From assembly GCA_934476455.1 (NCBI GenBank), contig CAKSNY010000008.1, positions 1-64,000 of the forward strand: 64,000 bases of DNA. The letters are read 5' to 3'. The notes under the pieces were generated by a model. It ran no database searches. It saw nothing but the letters and a program-made list of their open reading frames with translations, and was not told the origin of the DNA. This document shows, one piece after another, positions 19,801-27,334 of the stretch; the first letter of the stretch is position 1, and every line of letters begins with the position of its first letter. The position numbers were made by a program, and so were the translations under genes. The DNA comes from an uncultured Clostridia bacterium (GTDB lineage: Bacteria > Bacillota > Clostridia > UMGS1883).

Positions 19801-21228
19801 CGCAATGTCGTCGCCCTCAATTACAAGTCTGATGCTGTCATAAGGAAGAGATGCGTCTGTCTGCCATTGCTTTGAAAAGGTCTTTTCTTCCGTTACGGTG
19901 GCTTCACCCGTTAAATTCAAAAAATCGCTTTCAACAGAAATCCTTATATCGCACGCCGGTTTTTCGGAAAATTCGCCCGTAACGCGCAGCACACCGTTTC
20001 TGCTGTCAACAGCGGCATATTTTACCGTCTTTCCTTCTCCTGCTGTAATCGTATGATAGTCGTACAAATCCCCTGCCAAAGCCTTTATCACAATATCTCC
20101 GCGCGTTCCTTTTTCTATTTTAAGCCGTCCGTTTTCTATGGTCGCGCCGCTGCCCTCCGAAAGCTCCCACGTTATTTCTTCCTCTATGGGTTGTTTTGCT
20201 CTGTCATAAACGGTTGCAGAAAGGGTGCAGCTGTAATCCGTTTCATCACTTACGGCAACCCGGGAAGGAATGTTAAAAGTAATATATTTCCCGGTTCCGC
20301 CGGTTAATGAGGTGTCTATTTTGCTTTCCTTAAAACGTGTAATTGCGTTTTCAAGCGCTTCTCCGGCATTACGGGCGCTCTCCTCCGTTAAGGAAGCGTC
20401 ACATCTTATACCGACCGCTTTTTCGTATTCATCCTTCAGCATTGTATACGCCGTCTTTGGATATTGCCCGTCTCCGTACCCCTCTTCGCGTTCCAAAAGC
20501 AATCCTCTTGCCTTGCAGATTGCAATGTCAAGCGTTTCGTGTTCTATCACGGAAACGCCTATATTGTCAAAATATATAGGTGTTTCAAGGCTTCTTATAC
20601 GAAACCCTATAAAGCGGTCTACCGCCGCGCTTGTCGCCTGCTGAAAGTTTTTAGTTTCGCTTTCGTATTCTCCGCTGTAAAGCTTATATGTGTCGTTTAC
20701 AAGGTCTAACACCAAAAACGCATTGTACCATTTGTCCTGCTTAAGCTCCGTTCTCAAGCGGTTGTCAGACGTTGTTCTGCCGTCATAAAGCACGCCTCTT
20801 TCCAGCCTGATATTTGCGGAATACTTATTACTGTCATCTGACATTACGCCGAATATTTCCGCCGAATAGTCATTGGGGTTTTGCGTCATCATAAAGTCAA
20901 GCCCTACTATCACTCTCTCGCCCGGCTCCGAATCAAACTGCCGTGCCAGCCTTGCATCGTTTCTGCTGTCCTTGCCCCATTCTTCACCGGCGGCAATAGG
21001 GTTTGTTCTGTTCATAACAAGGTATTTGTTACTTCCGTCATCTCCGACAGATGCCCCGTGCCATACCGTATACCCGGCATTCCTGAGGTTATAACCGGTG
21101 TTATAGCTTTCAAAGTCATCAAAAAACGCATTTTGTCCCGCAAGTGCACATACGCCGGTTAATTGTGCCGTAAGCAGGCACATTGATAAAACAACAGATA
21201 ATACTTTTATTTTTAATGTGCGTTTCAT
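16804..21228 (-). CDS. SLH-anchored surface protein built from a tandem ~600-residue duplication
   Basis: The ATG at 21228 is chosen because GGAGG lies 8 bases upstream; an earlier ATG at 21249 is upstream of that site. The 1474-residue protein has a signal peptide, then two copies of one module (about 33-630 and 635-1230). Each copy has a LamG-like half (IFGVMSDD, NIRLERGVLYDGR and KWYNAF recur in both), a helical FIVAR-like stretch, Ig-like beta domains (ADIDSRNGKLSLSG versus AAVDSRNGVLRVTG) and a helical end. A Gly-rich linker (GGSGGGGGGGY) leads to three SLH domains (VTRGEFSKI, ITRQMLATA, VTRAEAAQL). It is therefore held on the cell wall. No catalytic motif is recognised. Binding or scaffolding of pectin next to the lyase is inferred from its position directly upstream of, and overlapping, the lyase gene. 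Confidence 0.85.
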   Translation of the reverse strand: MKRTLKIKVLSVVLSMCLLTAQLTGVCALAGQNAFFDDFESYNTGYNLRNAGYTVWHGASVGDDGSNKYLVMNRTNPIAAGEEWGKDSRNDARLARQFDSEPGERVIVGLDFMMTQNPNDYSAEIFGVMSDDSNKYSANIRLERGVLYDGRTTSDNRLRTELKQDKWYNAFLVLDLVNDTYKLYSGEYESETKNFQQATSAAVDRFIGFRIRSLETPIYFDNIGVSVIEHETLDIAICKARGLLLEREEGYGDGQYPKTAYTMLKDEYEKAVGIRCDASLTEESARNAGEALENAITRFKESKIDTSLTGGTGKYITFNIPSRVAVSDETDYSCTLSATVYDRAKQPIEEEITWELSEGSGATIENGRLKIEKGTRGDIVIKALAGDLYDYHTITAGEGKTVKYAAVDSRNGVLRVTGEFSEKPACDIRISVESDFLNLTGEATVTEEKTFSKQWQTDASLPYDSIRLVIEGDDIAQYTKDFPFYGVGWKENVLSVFNSAKSKKDVENAVKKYYVGVDIDLKTYEESTDSYNEHILKGVPYSSIEELTKSIADFECVFAFKSMTAENVRQIIAENINALVRNGFRKNDFDALSSDDETIFYSSLVLLSFDKEDESASTIAEALNGVLENVINPSGGEDGEGVIASVFADDYESYPIGNSLGGGNYGLRQGVTVIGDENNQYLEVKRTEPMQSGETFGSDNNQYNARVSKEFDEEPGEKVIVALDFMMPANPNNYSTEIFGVMSDDGNYYAANIRLERGVLYDGRLTSTNPVMTGFESGKWYNAFLYLDLVNNKYKLFCGEYESGLKDFQGKVVVKTNRLFMVRVRNYNDPLYIDNLDISTIKYQDLGIALYSAKSIMNNSEIGYENGQHPQSAYNMLESTYNKMLKASKSKDITAAQATIYANALNEAIEMFKGNKIGTTGTAGKASYIKFSIPSAIGVDDAAGSVLNLNAQVFDFKNDETASSVLWNTEKNYIGVSVNGSNLNIDAGVRGDILIRAAADDIYDIHKLKLTDFKNVTNADIDSRNGKLSLSGVLNKAPLEKINISVTGGGLNISREIEANANAEFKTENNIDPTLPFGYITVNMQGNDTALCTKTVPLYGVGWENAVLAEFNGAQTVQETADNINMFYIGTGIDMSKYAKYPQAYNNRIFAKRGFAAFSELKNYVSDLQCVIDFYESTRNDIQIVTSREMPSLVRNGFNEEGYSSLTDEQKIGFFTAAAAIEIDINKTTASEIAGILNGKITEIKGTDITKEPSGGSGGGGGGGYKIDLKPTPSTDANGGSSDTKTDAKPFEDTNLAPWASDALLYLRGKGIMVGDGTNVFPLQAVTRGEFSKIIAVAFSLKDAGNAHSFSDAQNKWWEEYAKIMSSHKIMNGIEETLFGGDDVITRQMLATAVYRALSAANIELYDQNEEISFKDSDVIADYAKDAVMYLAKKGVVQGTGEGLFAPEAAVTRAEAAQLVYNILKQTDNAKGAA

Positions 21229-21257
21229 ATATTTCCTCCATTTTTTCATTTAGACCG

Positions 21258-23933
21258 TTAGTCTATATACCGTACCAACGTGTTTATTTCATTTCTGGAT
21301 GCAAGAAACCATACATAATCCCCTACGGTAAGCCTCGGAAGCGCCGAAGAACGCGTCAGCTTATCCTGTGCGACGTCGTATTCAAGATATGTAAGACCGC
21401 TTCGTGAAAATACGAACCTTTGGTCAGTGCATTCCACCGTCAGGTGGCTTTTTGGTACAAATGATGTAACCTTTCCTTTTACATAGCTTATCTCTGCCAT
21501 ATACGGATAGCTGGGAAAATCATTTGCATAAGCGCCCCATGATGTGTCCGTATGCGTCTTATCATATTCGCTTACCACTATAAAACGGTCAATCTCTCCG
21601 TCCTTGCGTCTGCCGTACTTTATAATATCCCCGTTTTTAATTTCTGAAATTTTTGTAACCGTTGTAGGTATGTTATAATGCGCTTTGTTAAGTGGTGTTA
21701 TCTCGTCGCTTTTTACCACATATGTATTAAAGTTATTTCCGTTAAAGGTTTGAAACTGCGTTACCCAATCCCCCCCTTTGTTTACACCTGTGCGTTTATT
21801 GGTAACAACGCCTATTGACCCGCAATTATCCTGCAGTCTTTTCGCTCCGCTCGGATAATCGGTAATAACAACAATCGCAGGCTGTAAAAAAGTATCGGAA
21901 TCGTATATCTTAACCTTTGCACCGTCTACGGTATAGCCCATATCTATGTATGTGTGGCATGCAAAGTCAGCCTCGTCTTCACTTGTGCTGCTTACGTAAA
22001 AACAAACGGTATTTGCGTTTGATTTATACGATGGTCCCACATATCTGTGATAAATAAATGCACCGTCCGAAGCGTAATCGAGGGAAAACCTGTTTTCGTC
22101 AAACCCTTTGTAACCTGTCTCCGTGCTGTAATCATATGCCGTTTCTATTAAATCCGCTTCTCCGGTTTCGTTCAGCTTATAACGAATAAGCTGCTTTGTT
22201 TGTATTACACCGAGAACCTCGTTTTCTTTAAGTGTTTTTCCCGAAACATAATTTCCGTTGTAAATACCTGTGTATTTTAAATTTTTGGCTGCCGTCAGTA
22301 CCTCCATTTTTTCGTTTTCGCTGTAAACCAAAAATTTATACTTGTGCGACACCGTTCCGTCGTCCGCTGCTTTTACAAGGTATGCGTATATAAGAGCCTC
22401 TTTTTCCTTAAACGGTTTGAAATCAACTATAAGGTCATCAGCACCAAGGTAAAACACAGTGCTTTTCCCTGCTTTATTTTTTAATTCGTCAAAAATTTTC
22501 GGCAAAACCCTGTACTCTTTTCCGCCGACGCATATTTTTTGGTCGGCATCCACATATTCAATAATTCCTTCCGCAATCTGTGTAGATACCGATATTGCTA
22601 TCATTTTGTCGGTATCCACATTACCGTGCTCGTCAAAGCTGCACATTACACGTATTACGGAATCTTCTGCAATTATTTCGCTTCCTACTTCTTTATCGCC
22701 CGATAAATATGCAATACTGCTTTTGTCAAACTTGCTCAAATCTGCCAGTATATATCCATCCTCAACCTCCAGTTTTTCCGTTGACCGATCAAAATGTGCC
22801 ACACGATAATACGTATGCTGTTCTACGCAAACAACGTCGTATATTCCGTCATCGTTGTTATCGGTAAGCGTTACCTTTCCTGAAGGCAGGTCAAAATCTT
22901 CATTTGTTATCGAAAGGCGTTTTTCTCCGTTTATCAGTATGGTGGCATCCGGCTTAATATCTGCGGTTTTCTTGCCTCCGTTTTCATCAAGGTAACTCAT
23001 TTTCGGCATACGCCTTTCGATTTCCGTATCACCGGCATTAAATCCGCGCACATCCGTTACATCTTTAAAATCGACAACCTCCGGTGTTGATTTGTCGCGG
23101 ATATATACAATCTCTGTTTCTCCGTTCTTTTCCTTTGTGTAATACTCTACACTGCGTCCGAGGTACGTATAGTAACCAAATCCGCCGTAGTACGGGTTGT
23201 TATACACAACAGAGCCTATCTTTATCTTTTGCTTTGCCGCCGCACTAAACCCGTTTAACGCATTGTTATGTACAGATGTAATCGTTCCGCTGTACTTTCT
23301 CACCCCAAATTTATCGCTGAGGTATGTTTTCCCGCTTGGGGCGTACTCGTTTTTCGAGGTATTTGTTCCGACTGTATAATCAAGATACTCTGTATCAAGC
23401 GTATTAAATATCATTTTTGCGGCGTCAGCACCTGTAATATACGCCCCCGCCGCAATTTTGTCGGATAATTTAAGCCGCGACGCATATTCCAAATATTTTT
23501 TCGGATATGCATCCGCACCGTTTATTACATTACCGTAGCCTAACATTCTCAGACATATTGCCGCAGCCTCTTCTGCTTTTATAATGTTATCGGGGTAAAA
23601 CCTTTTGTCGTCACTTCTGCTTACAAGGCTTATTTGCACTGCGGTGTTTATATACTTTGCCTGTTCACCGGAAATATCGTCAAAAATATTTTCACTGTCT
23701 ATAATCCCCGCATCCATTGCCTGCACAGCTAAAACCGTAAAATCACCCCTTGTAATATAGGCGTTTTCATCATATACGACAGATATGCCTATACGGTTAA
23801 GCAGCAGTGTACGGTCGCTGTTGCTCCAGCCCGATACCGGCGTTGAAACAGCATTTGCCGCCGTTGTCGTCATTGCTGCAAAAATTGTGAGAACTGCCAC
23901 AATCCTGCAACAAACATTCGGTACTTTTTTCAT
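21258..23933 (-). CDS. Secreted protein with N-terminal SLH domains; remainder unrecognised
   Basis: The ATG at 23933 is used: AAGGAG lies ~10 bases upstream and a good signal peptide (MKKVPNVCCRIVAVLTIFAA) starts there, while the longer frame begins inside the promoter. Of 891 residues, about 35-180 hold two SLH-like repeats (AYITRGDFTVLAVQAM; FYPDNIIKAEEAAAICLRML). The remaining ~700 residues are beta-rich and repetitive in style (VTLTDNNDDGIYDVVCVEQH; YVDADQKICVGGKEYRVL), ending FLASRNEINTLVRYID. This architecture, SLH at the N-terminus plus a long beta region, is common in Clostridia with SLH surface layers. No enzyme motif is seen. It is the first gene behind the AraC-controlled promoter and precedes the second SLH protein by 30 bp. 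Confidence 0.8.
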   Translation of the reverse strand: MKKVPNVCCRIVAVLTIFAAMTTTAANAVSTPVSGWSNSDRTLLLNRIGISVVYDENAYITRGDFTVLAVQAMDAGIIDSENIFDDISGEQAKYINTAVQISLVSRSDDKRFYPDNIIKAEEAAAICLRMLGYGNVINGADAYPKKYLEYASRLKLSDKIAAGAYITGADAAKMIFNTLDTEYLDYTVGTNTSKNEYAPSGKTYLSDKFGVRKYSGTITSVHNNALNGFSAAAKQKIKIGSVVYNNPYYGGFGYYTYLGRSVEYYTKEKNGETEIVYIRDKSTPEVVDFKDVTDVRGFNAGDTEIERRMPKMSYLDENGGKKTADIKPDATILINGEKRLSITNEDFDLPSGKVTLTDNNDDGIYDVVCVEQHTYYRVAHFDRSTEKLEVEDGYILADLSKFDKSSIAYLSGDKEVGSEIIAEDSVIRVMCSFDEHGNVDTDKMIAISVSTQIAEGIIEYVDADQKICVGGKEYRVLPKIFDELKNKAGKSTVFYLGADDLIVDFKPFKEKEALIYAYLVKAADDGTVSHKYKFLVYSENEKMEVLTAAKNLKYTGIYNGNYVSGKTLKENEVLGVIQTKQLIRYKLNETGEADLIETAYDYSTETGYKGFDENRFSLDYASDGAFIYHRYVGPSYKSNANTVCFYVSSTSEDEADFACHTYIDMGYTVDGAKVKIYDSDTFLQPAIVVITDYPSGAKRLQDNCGSIGVVTNKRTGVNKGGDWVTQFQTFNGNNFNTYVVKSDEITPLNKAHYNIPTTVTKISEIKNGDIIKYGRRKDGEIDRFIVVSEYDKTHTDTSWGAYANDFPSYPYMAEISYVKGKVTSFVPKSHLTVECTDQRFVFSRSGLTYLEYDVAQDKLTRSSALPRLTVGDYVWFLASRNEINTLVRYID

Positions 23934-23967
23934 ATGAACAATACTCCTTTTATATTTCTTTGTGAAT

Positions 23968-24039
23968 ATTATACAAAATATTTTCCGTTTTTTCATTACA
24001 ATACTTGCATAATTGACCAATCAAACTATACAATTGTTG
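23968..24039 (-). promoter_or_regulatory. Probable AraC-activated promoter of the pectin cluster
   Basis: A TATAAT -10 box (23973-23968, minus strand) has no good -35. Two copies of the site TACAATnnTTG (plus strand) lie at 23997-24007 (TACAATACTTG) and 24029-24039 (TACAATTGTTG), 32 bp apart. The nearer one sits where an activator would touch the -35 region. The same two sites with the same spacing occur upstream of the AraC gene itself. Confidence 0.6.
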
Positions 24040-24051
24040 TTTTTTCTTTTT

Positions 24052-24900
24052 TTAATCTTCATTTTCTTTTCTGTATTGCAGCGGCGCAATCCCTGTTATT
24101 TTCTTAAACACTCTCGCAAAGTTTGAGGAACTGTTAAAGCCCGTCAGCTCCGATATTTTTGTTACCGACAGCGGTGTATCCAAAAGAAGCTTTTTGGAAT
24201 TTTCTATCCGCACCCTTGTCAGATAATCAATAAACGAGATTCCTACATTCTTTGTAAACATCCTCGATATTTCGTATTTGCTGACGTAAAACTGCTTTGC
24301 CAGCACGTCAAGGGTTATTTCCTTTTCAAAATTCTTTTCAATGTAATCTACTATTTTATCCGTAAGCACATTATCATTGTAAACGGTTTCCTTTGATACC
24401 TTTTTTGCAAAAAAAGTCAGAAGGCTGCACAAAAGCAGCTTGAATATCTGCACATCGCAGGAATTTTCCGCGTCGTTGTATTTCATCATTTCCGACATTA
24501 TGTTTTTAACAAAATCTGTTTCTCCGTCTTCAAGCGAAACTAAAATTTTATTTTGCAAAAATGCCGAAAAAACGTCTACCTCCATTGCAGCCGAAAAGTT
24601 TCCGATAAAGTCTTTCGTAAAATTTATCATATACTTTTTATATTTCTTTTTTGTATCGCCGCTGCTGCACACTGTTCTGTGCAATGTATACGGCGGTACC
24701 AGCGCAATGCTGTTTTTATTAAGCGTGTACTGCTTTTTTTCCGCAATAAGGATACGCTCGCCTCCCAGAATGTACAATATTTCATAGTGCGAATGGTTGT
24801 GCATATTTTTCATCGTTATGTTATCAATATACTGCTCTGAAATATAGTGCGTGTAAAACTTATTCTCTCCCAATAAAATATCATATTCAAACTTTTTCAT
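24052..24900 (-). CDS. AraC-family transcriptional regulator of the pectin cluster
   Basis: The 282-residue protein has an N-terminal cupin-like sensing domain (MHNHSHYEILYILGGERILI; LVPPYTLHRT) that would bind a sugar ligand. Its C-terminal domain has two HTH motifs (ITLDVLAKQFYVSKYEISRM and TKISELTGFNSSSNFARVFK, ending ITGIAPLQYRKE). AAGGGGGG lies 6 bases before the ATG. It is the first gene of the minus-strand cluster. The gene and the SLH gene 118 bp downstream carry matching upstream site pairs, so positive autoregulation plus activation of the cluster is likely. The inducer is presumably a pectin breakdown product, which is inference. Confidence 0.93.
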   Translation of the reverse strand: MKKFEYDILLGENKFYTHYISEQYIDNITMKNMHNHSHYEILYILGGERILIAEKKQYTLNKNSIALVPPYTLHRTVCSSGDTKKKYKKYMINFTKDFIGNFSAAMEVDVFSAFLQNKILVSLEDGETDFVKNIMSEMMKYNDAENSCDVQIFKLLLCSLLTFFAKKVSKETVYNDNVLTDKIVDYIEKNFEKEITLDVLAKQFYVSKYEISRMFTKNVGISFIDYLTRVRIENSKKLLLDTPLSVTKISELTGFNSSSNFARVFKKITGIAPLQYRKENED

Positions 24901-24947
24901 TCAGCGCCCCCCTTATATCTTTTGCAAAAAATGTATACTTTAATTTT

Positions 24948-25019
24948 ATTTTATATTGTACAATTTCTTTTTTCATTACAATATTTGTATTTTAAATACA
25001 AATATTTATACAATTCTTG
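24948..25019 (-). promoter_or_regulatory. Probable autoregulated promoter of the AraC gene
   Basis: Sites TACAATATTTG (24977-24987) and TACAATTCTTG (25009-25019) on the plus strand are 32 bp apart, the same spacing as the pair upstream of the SLH gene. A TAAAAT -10-like box (24953-24948, minus strand) falls at the same distance from the nearer site as the TATAAT of the SLH promoter. Confidence 0.55.
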
Positions 25020-25101
25020 CATTTAATTTGGTTAATATGTCGAATTTCAATTATATTATAACAAAAATCCGTTGATTTAATCTATGTATTTGTTTATTCA
25101 A

Positions 25102-25146
25102 TAAAAAAATAAACGCCGCTATGGAAAAATTCCCATAACAGCGTTT
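25102..25146 (-). terminator. Rho-independent terminator of the arsC-like/flavin reductase operon
   Basis: The stem pairs AAACGC with GCGTTT and CTATGG with CCATAA-side bases, with an internal mismatch. On the minus strand it is followed by ATTTTTTT. Confidence 0.75.
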
Positions 25147-25253
25147 ACCTATACCGATACAAAAAACAACCAAGCTTATGCAGTATTGAATATAAAAAGC
25201 CAAAAAATCACTTTTGTTATTTATGCGGTGCTATTCACATACAATGTTCTCAC

Positions 25254-25814
25254 TTATTTTAACTTTAACCCGTCACTAAATGCTTTTCCGACCGCATTAC
25301 CAATCTTATAATAGGTATTATGCACCGGGTCATAGGTAATCGGCGAAAATTTATTCAAATCAATTTTGCCGTTTTCATCAAGGATTTTTTCATCGGCGCA
25401 GACATTTACGATTTCACCGACAAGCCTGCAATTATCCTTATCATAGCTGATAAGTTTACATTCAAGTGCCATGGGCAGCTCGTCAAAAAGCGGCGCGTCC
25501 ACAAACTCGCTTTTCGCAGTGTGCCAGCCTGTTTTTTCAATTTTGTCCGACTCTTTGTTACCCGAAACAATGCCTACATAATCACAGGCAACCACATTTT
25601 CCGCATCCGCAATGCTCACCGTAAACGCACCTTTTGCAATGATGTTTTTTGTTGTTTTGTGTTCCGCACTTATGCAAATTGAAATTTCTGTTTCTTCGCT
25701 GATTCCGCCCCAGGCAGCATTCATCGCGTCAGGCTTTCCGTTTTCATCGTACGAGCCGATGATTAGTACCGGCATAGGGTAAAGATACGCTTTCGCTCCG
25801 AAATTCTTTCTCAT
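25254..25814 (-). CDS. Flavin reductase-like FMN-binding split-barrel protein
   Basis: The 186-residue cytoplasmic protein is of the flavin-reductase-like (split beta-barrel) family. Supporting segments are YPMPVLIIGSYDENGKPDAM near the start, DAMNAAWGGISEE, and KTTKNIIAKGAFTVSIADAE, which forms the FMN phosphate-binding region. Members bind FMN and pass electrons from NAD(P)H or act as flavoproteins of unknown substrate. The ATG at 25814 is preferred over 25829 because GGAG stands ~9 bases upstream and its ATG overlaps the TGA of the upstream gene (ATGA). The two genes form a small operon ending at the terminator near 25102. Confidence 0.85.
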   Translation of the reverse strand: MRKNFGAKAYLYPMPVLIIGSYDENGKPDAMNAAWGGISEETEISICISAEHKTTKNIIAKGAFTVSIADAENVVACDYVGIVSGNKESDKIEKTGWHTAKSEFVDAPLFDELPMALECKLISYDKDNCRLVGEIVNVCADEKILDENGKIDLNKFSPITYDPVHNTYYKIGNAVGKAFSDGLKLK

Positions 25815-26161
25815 AACTTTTCGCTCCATTCTTTTTCTTTAAATCCAATAAGGACAAAATCTTCGCCGATTAAAATCGGACGTTTAACTAACATTCCGTC
25901 TGTTGCAAGTATCCTTAATTGTTCTTCTTCCGACATATTCGGGAGCTTGTCTTTCAGCCCCATTGATTTATACAAAAGCCCCGATGTGTTAAAGAATTTC
26001 TTTAACGGCAGACCGCTCATTTTGTACCATTCACCCAATTCTTCAAATGAGGGGTTGTTTTCTTTTATGTCACGAAGTTCATATTCAATTTTATTGTCAT
26101 CAAGCCATTTCTTTGCTTTTTGACAGGTTGTGCATTTGGGATAACAAATAAATTTTAGCAT
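25811..26161 (-). CDS. ArsC/Spx-family thioredoxin-fold protein
   Basis: The 116-residue protein starts at the ATG at 26161, with GGAG 7 bases upstream. It belongs to the arsenate reductase-like/Spx family. A CxxC (YPKCTTCQKAKKWL) opens the thioredoxin fold, followed by YELRDIKENNPSFEEL and a C-terminal KRPILIGEDFVLIGFKEKEW typical of this family. Genuine arsenate reduction uses an N-terminal Cys and a downstream Arg. In Gram-positives many such proteins act instead as Spx-like redox regulators, so the exact role is open. It overlaps the flavin reductase gene by 4 bp, suggesting a joint redox role. A small palindrome (CATACTTTTGTATG at 26183-26196) lies just upstream and may be an operator. 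Confidence 0.85.
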   Translation of the reverse strand: MLKFICYPKCTTCQKAKKWLDDNKIEYELRDIKENNPSFEELGEWYKMSGLPLKKFFNTSGLLYKSMGLKDKLPNMSEEEQLRILATDGMLVKRPILIGEDFVLIGFKEKEWSEKL

Positions 26162-26235
26162 AATAGTCTCCTTTTCGTTAATCATACTTTTGTATGTGTT
26201 CTCTCGAACGGACGATAGTTACGGAATCAGACACC

Positions 26236-26414
26236 TCAAAAAACAAAATCAAATATTTTGATCAAACTGTCCGTTGTGCGCTTATACGGTTCCCATTTGC
26301 TCCAAGTGTTAAATGCCCTTTGTGCATTCCTGAAAATTTCATCTGTTGAGCGCGTCGTATTCCGTTTTTTATCAATATAATCCGTGTTGCCCTCATAGGC
26401 AAGTGCAAGCCGGT
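26236..26414 (-). pseudogene. 5'-truncated gene remnant downstream of the Fic gene
   Basis: Directly after the Fic stop codon a different minus-strand frame is open for ~59 codons and reads like real protein: LALAYEGNTDYIDKKRN, then RSTDEIFRNAQRAFNTWSKW, then EPYKRTTDSLIKIFDFVF and a stop. It has no ATG/GTG start and begins just after a stop codon. It therefore looks like the 3' end of a gene that lost its front part. The family is not recognised. Composition (W, Y, charged residues, no low complexity) argues against chance, but this is a judgement by eye. Confidence 0.4.
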
Positions 26415-26416
26415 TT

Positions 26417-27334
26417 TTATTTCAATATTTCCAAATACTGTTTCATTCGTTCTATTACATATCCTGCCACGAGTTCTGCCATAGGCTCGGCATTGTTATT
26501 TTTGTAAAATTCATCAAATGCTTCATAGTATTTTTTTCTGTCGGCAAATTTTACGTTGATTGCGGGGTAGCCGTTTTGAATAAGGTCAAGATTAAGCAGC
26601 AGCCTTCCCGTTCTGCCGTTGCCGTCGATAAAAGGGTGAATGCCCTCAAATTCAAGGTGAAACCGTGCAATTCTCTCTATGGAGTGCATTTTCTTTTTGC
26701 GTTTTTCGTTTTCGGCGAGAAGCTCTGTCATTTTCGGCTCAATCATATACGGCTGAACAGGCTCGGTATATGCGCCCATAATGGTTACGGGAATTTTGCG
26801 AAACACCCCCTTATCCTCCGGTCTGTTCATCAGCACAAGCGAGTGAATATTTTTTATAACCGTTTCGCTGATTTTCGTATCCTTTGCAATATCTTCGATA
26901 TACAAAAATGCATCTCTGTGACCGACTGCCTCAAGGTGGTCTTTAAGCGGCTTTTGGTCTATTGTCATACCTTCCAAAACCATTGCCGTTTCTTTTAATG
27001 TAAGGGTGTTGCCCTCGATTGCATTTGAATTATAGGTAAAGTCAACCATAAATTCGTCGCGCAGCCTTTCCGCCTCGCCCTGCGTAAGCGGACGCTTTTT
27101 GTCAAGTTCCGCTTTCAATGCGTCGATTTTTAACAACAAGGGAGATAACTCCTTTGACATTTTTATTCCTTTTAGTGTTCTTACGTCAACGGGCTTTGGT
27201 GCGTTTTCGGGAATCATATATAATTTGCCCTTTTGAACAACGCCGTCTATTCTGTTTTGAGCGCATAAAAGTCTGACTCTTCGCGGTGAGAGTCCCCACT
27301 TTTCCGCCGCTTGTGAAACCTTAATATATTCCAT
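26417..27334 (-). CDS. Fic-domain protein with N-terminal helix-turn-helix
   Basis: The 305-residue protein starts at the ATG at 27334 (GGAG 6 bases upstream). Residues ~1-50 form a MerR/excisionase-like HTH (YIKVSQAAEKWGLSPRRVRL). The Fic domain follows. Its catalytic loop HPFIDGNGRTGRLLLN matches HPFx(D/E)GNGRxxR, which transfers AMP (or another nucleotide part) onto target proteins. An inhibitory helix motif (S/T)xxxEG is present as SNAIEGN near residue 105, so activity is probably held off until relieved. It is cytoplasmic. Such HTH-Fic proteins are often on mobile DNA or act as toxin-like regulators. No separate antitoxin gene is seen; the inhibitory motif is built in. Confidence 0.93.
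   Translation of the reverse strand: MEYIKVSQAAEKWGLSPRRVRLLCAQNRIDGVVQKGKLYMIPENAPKPVDVRTLKGIKMSKELSPLLLKIDALKAELDKKRPLTQGEAERLRDEFMVDFTYNSNAIEGNTLTLKETAMVLEGMTIDQKPLKDHLEAVGHRDAFLYIEDIAKDTKISETVIKNIHSLVLMNRPEDKGVFRKIPVTIMGAYTEPVQPYMIEPKMTELLAENEKRKKKMHSIERIARFHLEFEGIHPFIDGNGRTGRLLLNLDLIQNGYPAINVKFADRKKYYEAFDEFYKNNNAEPMAELVAGYVIERMKQYLEILK

Larger units (their letters stand above)
24901..25253. other. Non-coding stretch upstream of the AraC gene
   Basis: The 353 bases are AT-rich. The left half carries the AraC-gene promoter and paired operator sites. The right half carries the terminator of the flavin reductase operon (25102-25146). About 100 bases between that terminator and the flavin reductase stop codon show nothing recognisable. 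Confidence 0.6.

Noticed and set aside
24901..25253. Possible 5' spoVT fragment or element end in intergenic DNA
   Set aside because: Non-coding gaps left of the recombinase were read in all plus-strand frames for the SpoVT N-terminus (MKATGIVRRIDDLGRV-like); none has it, so the fragment is taken to be outside the window or lost.
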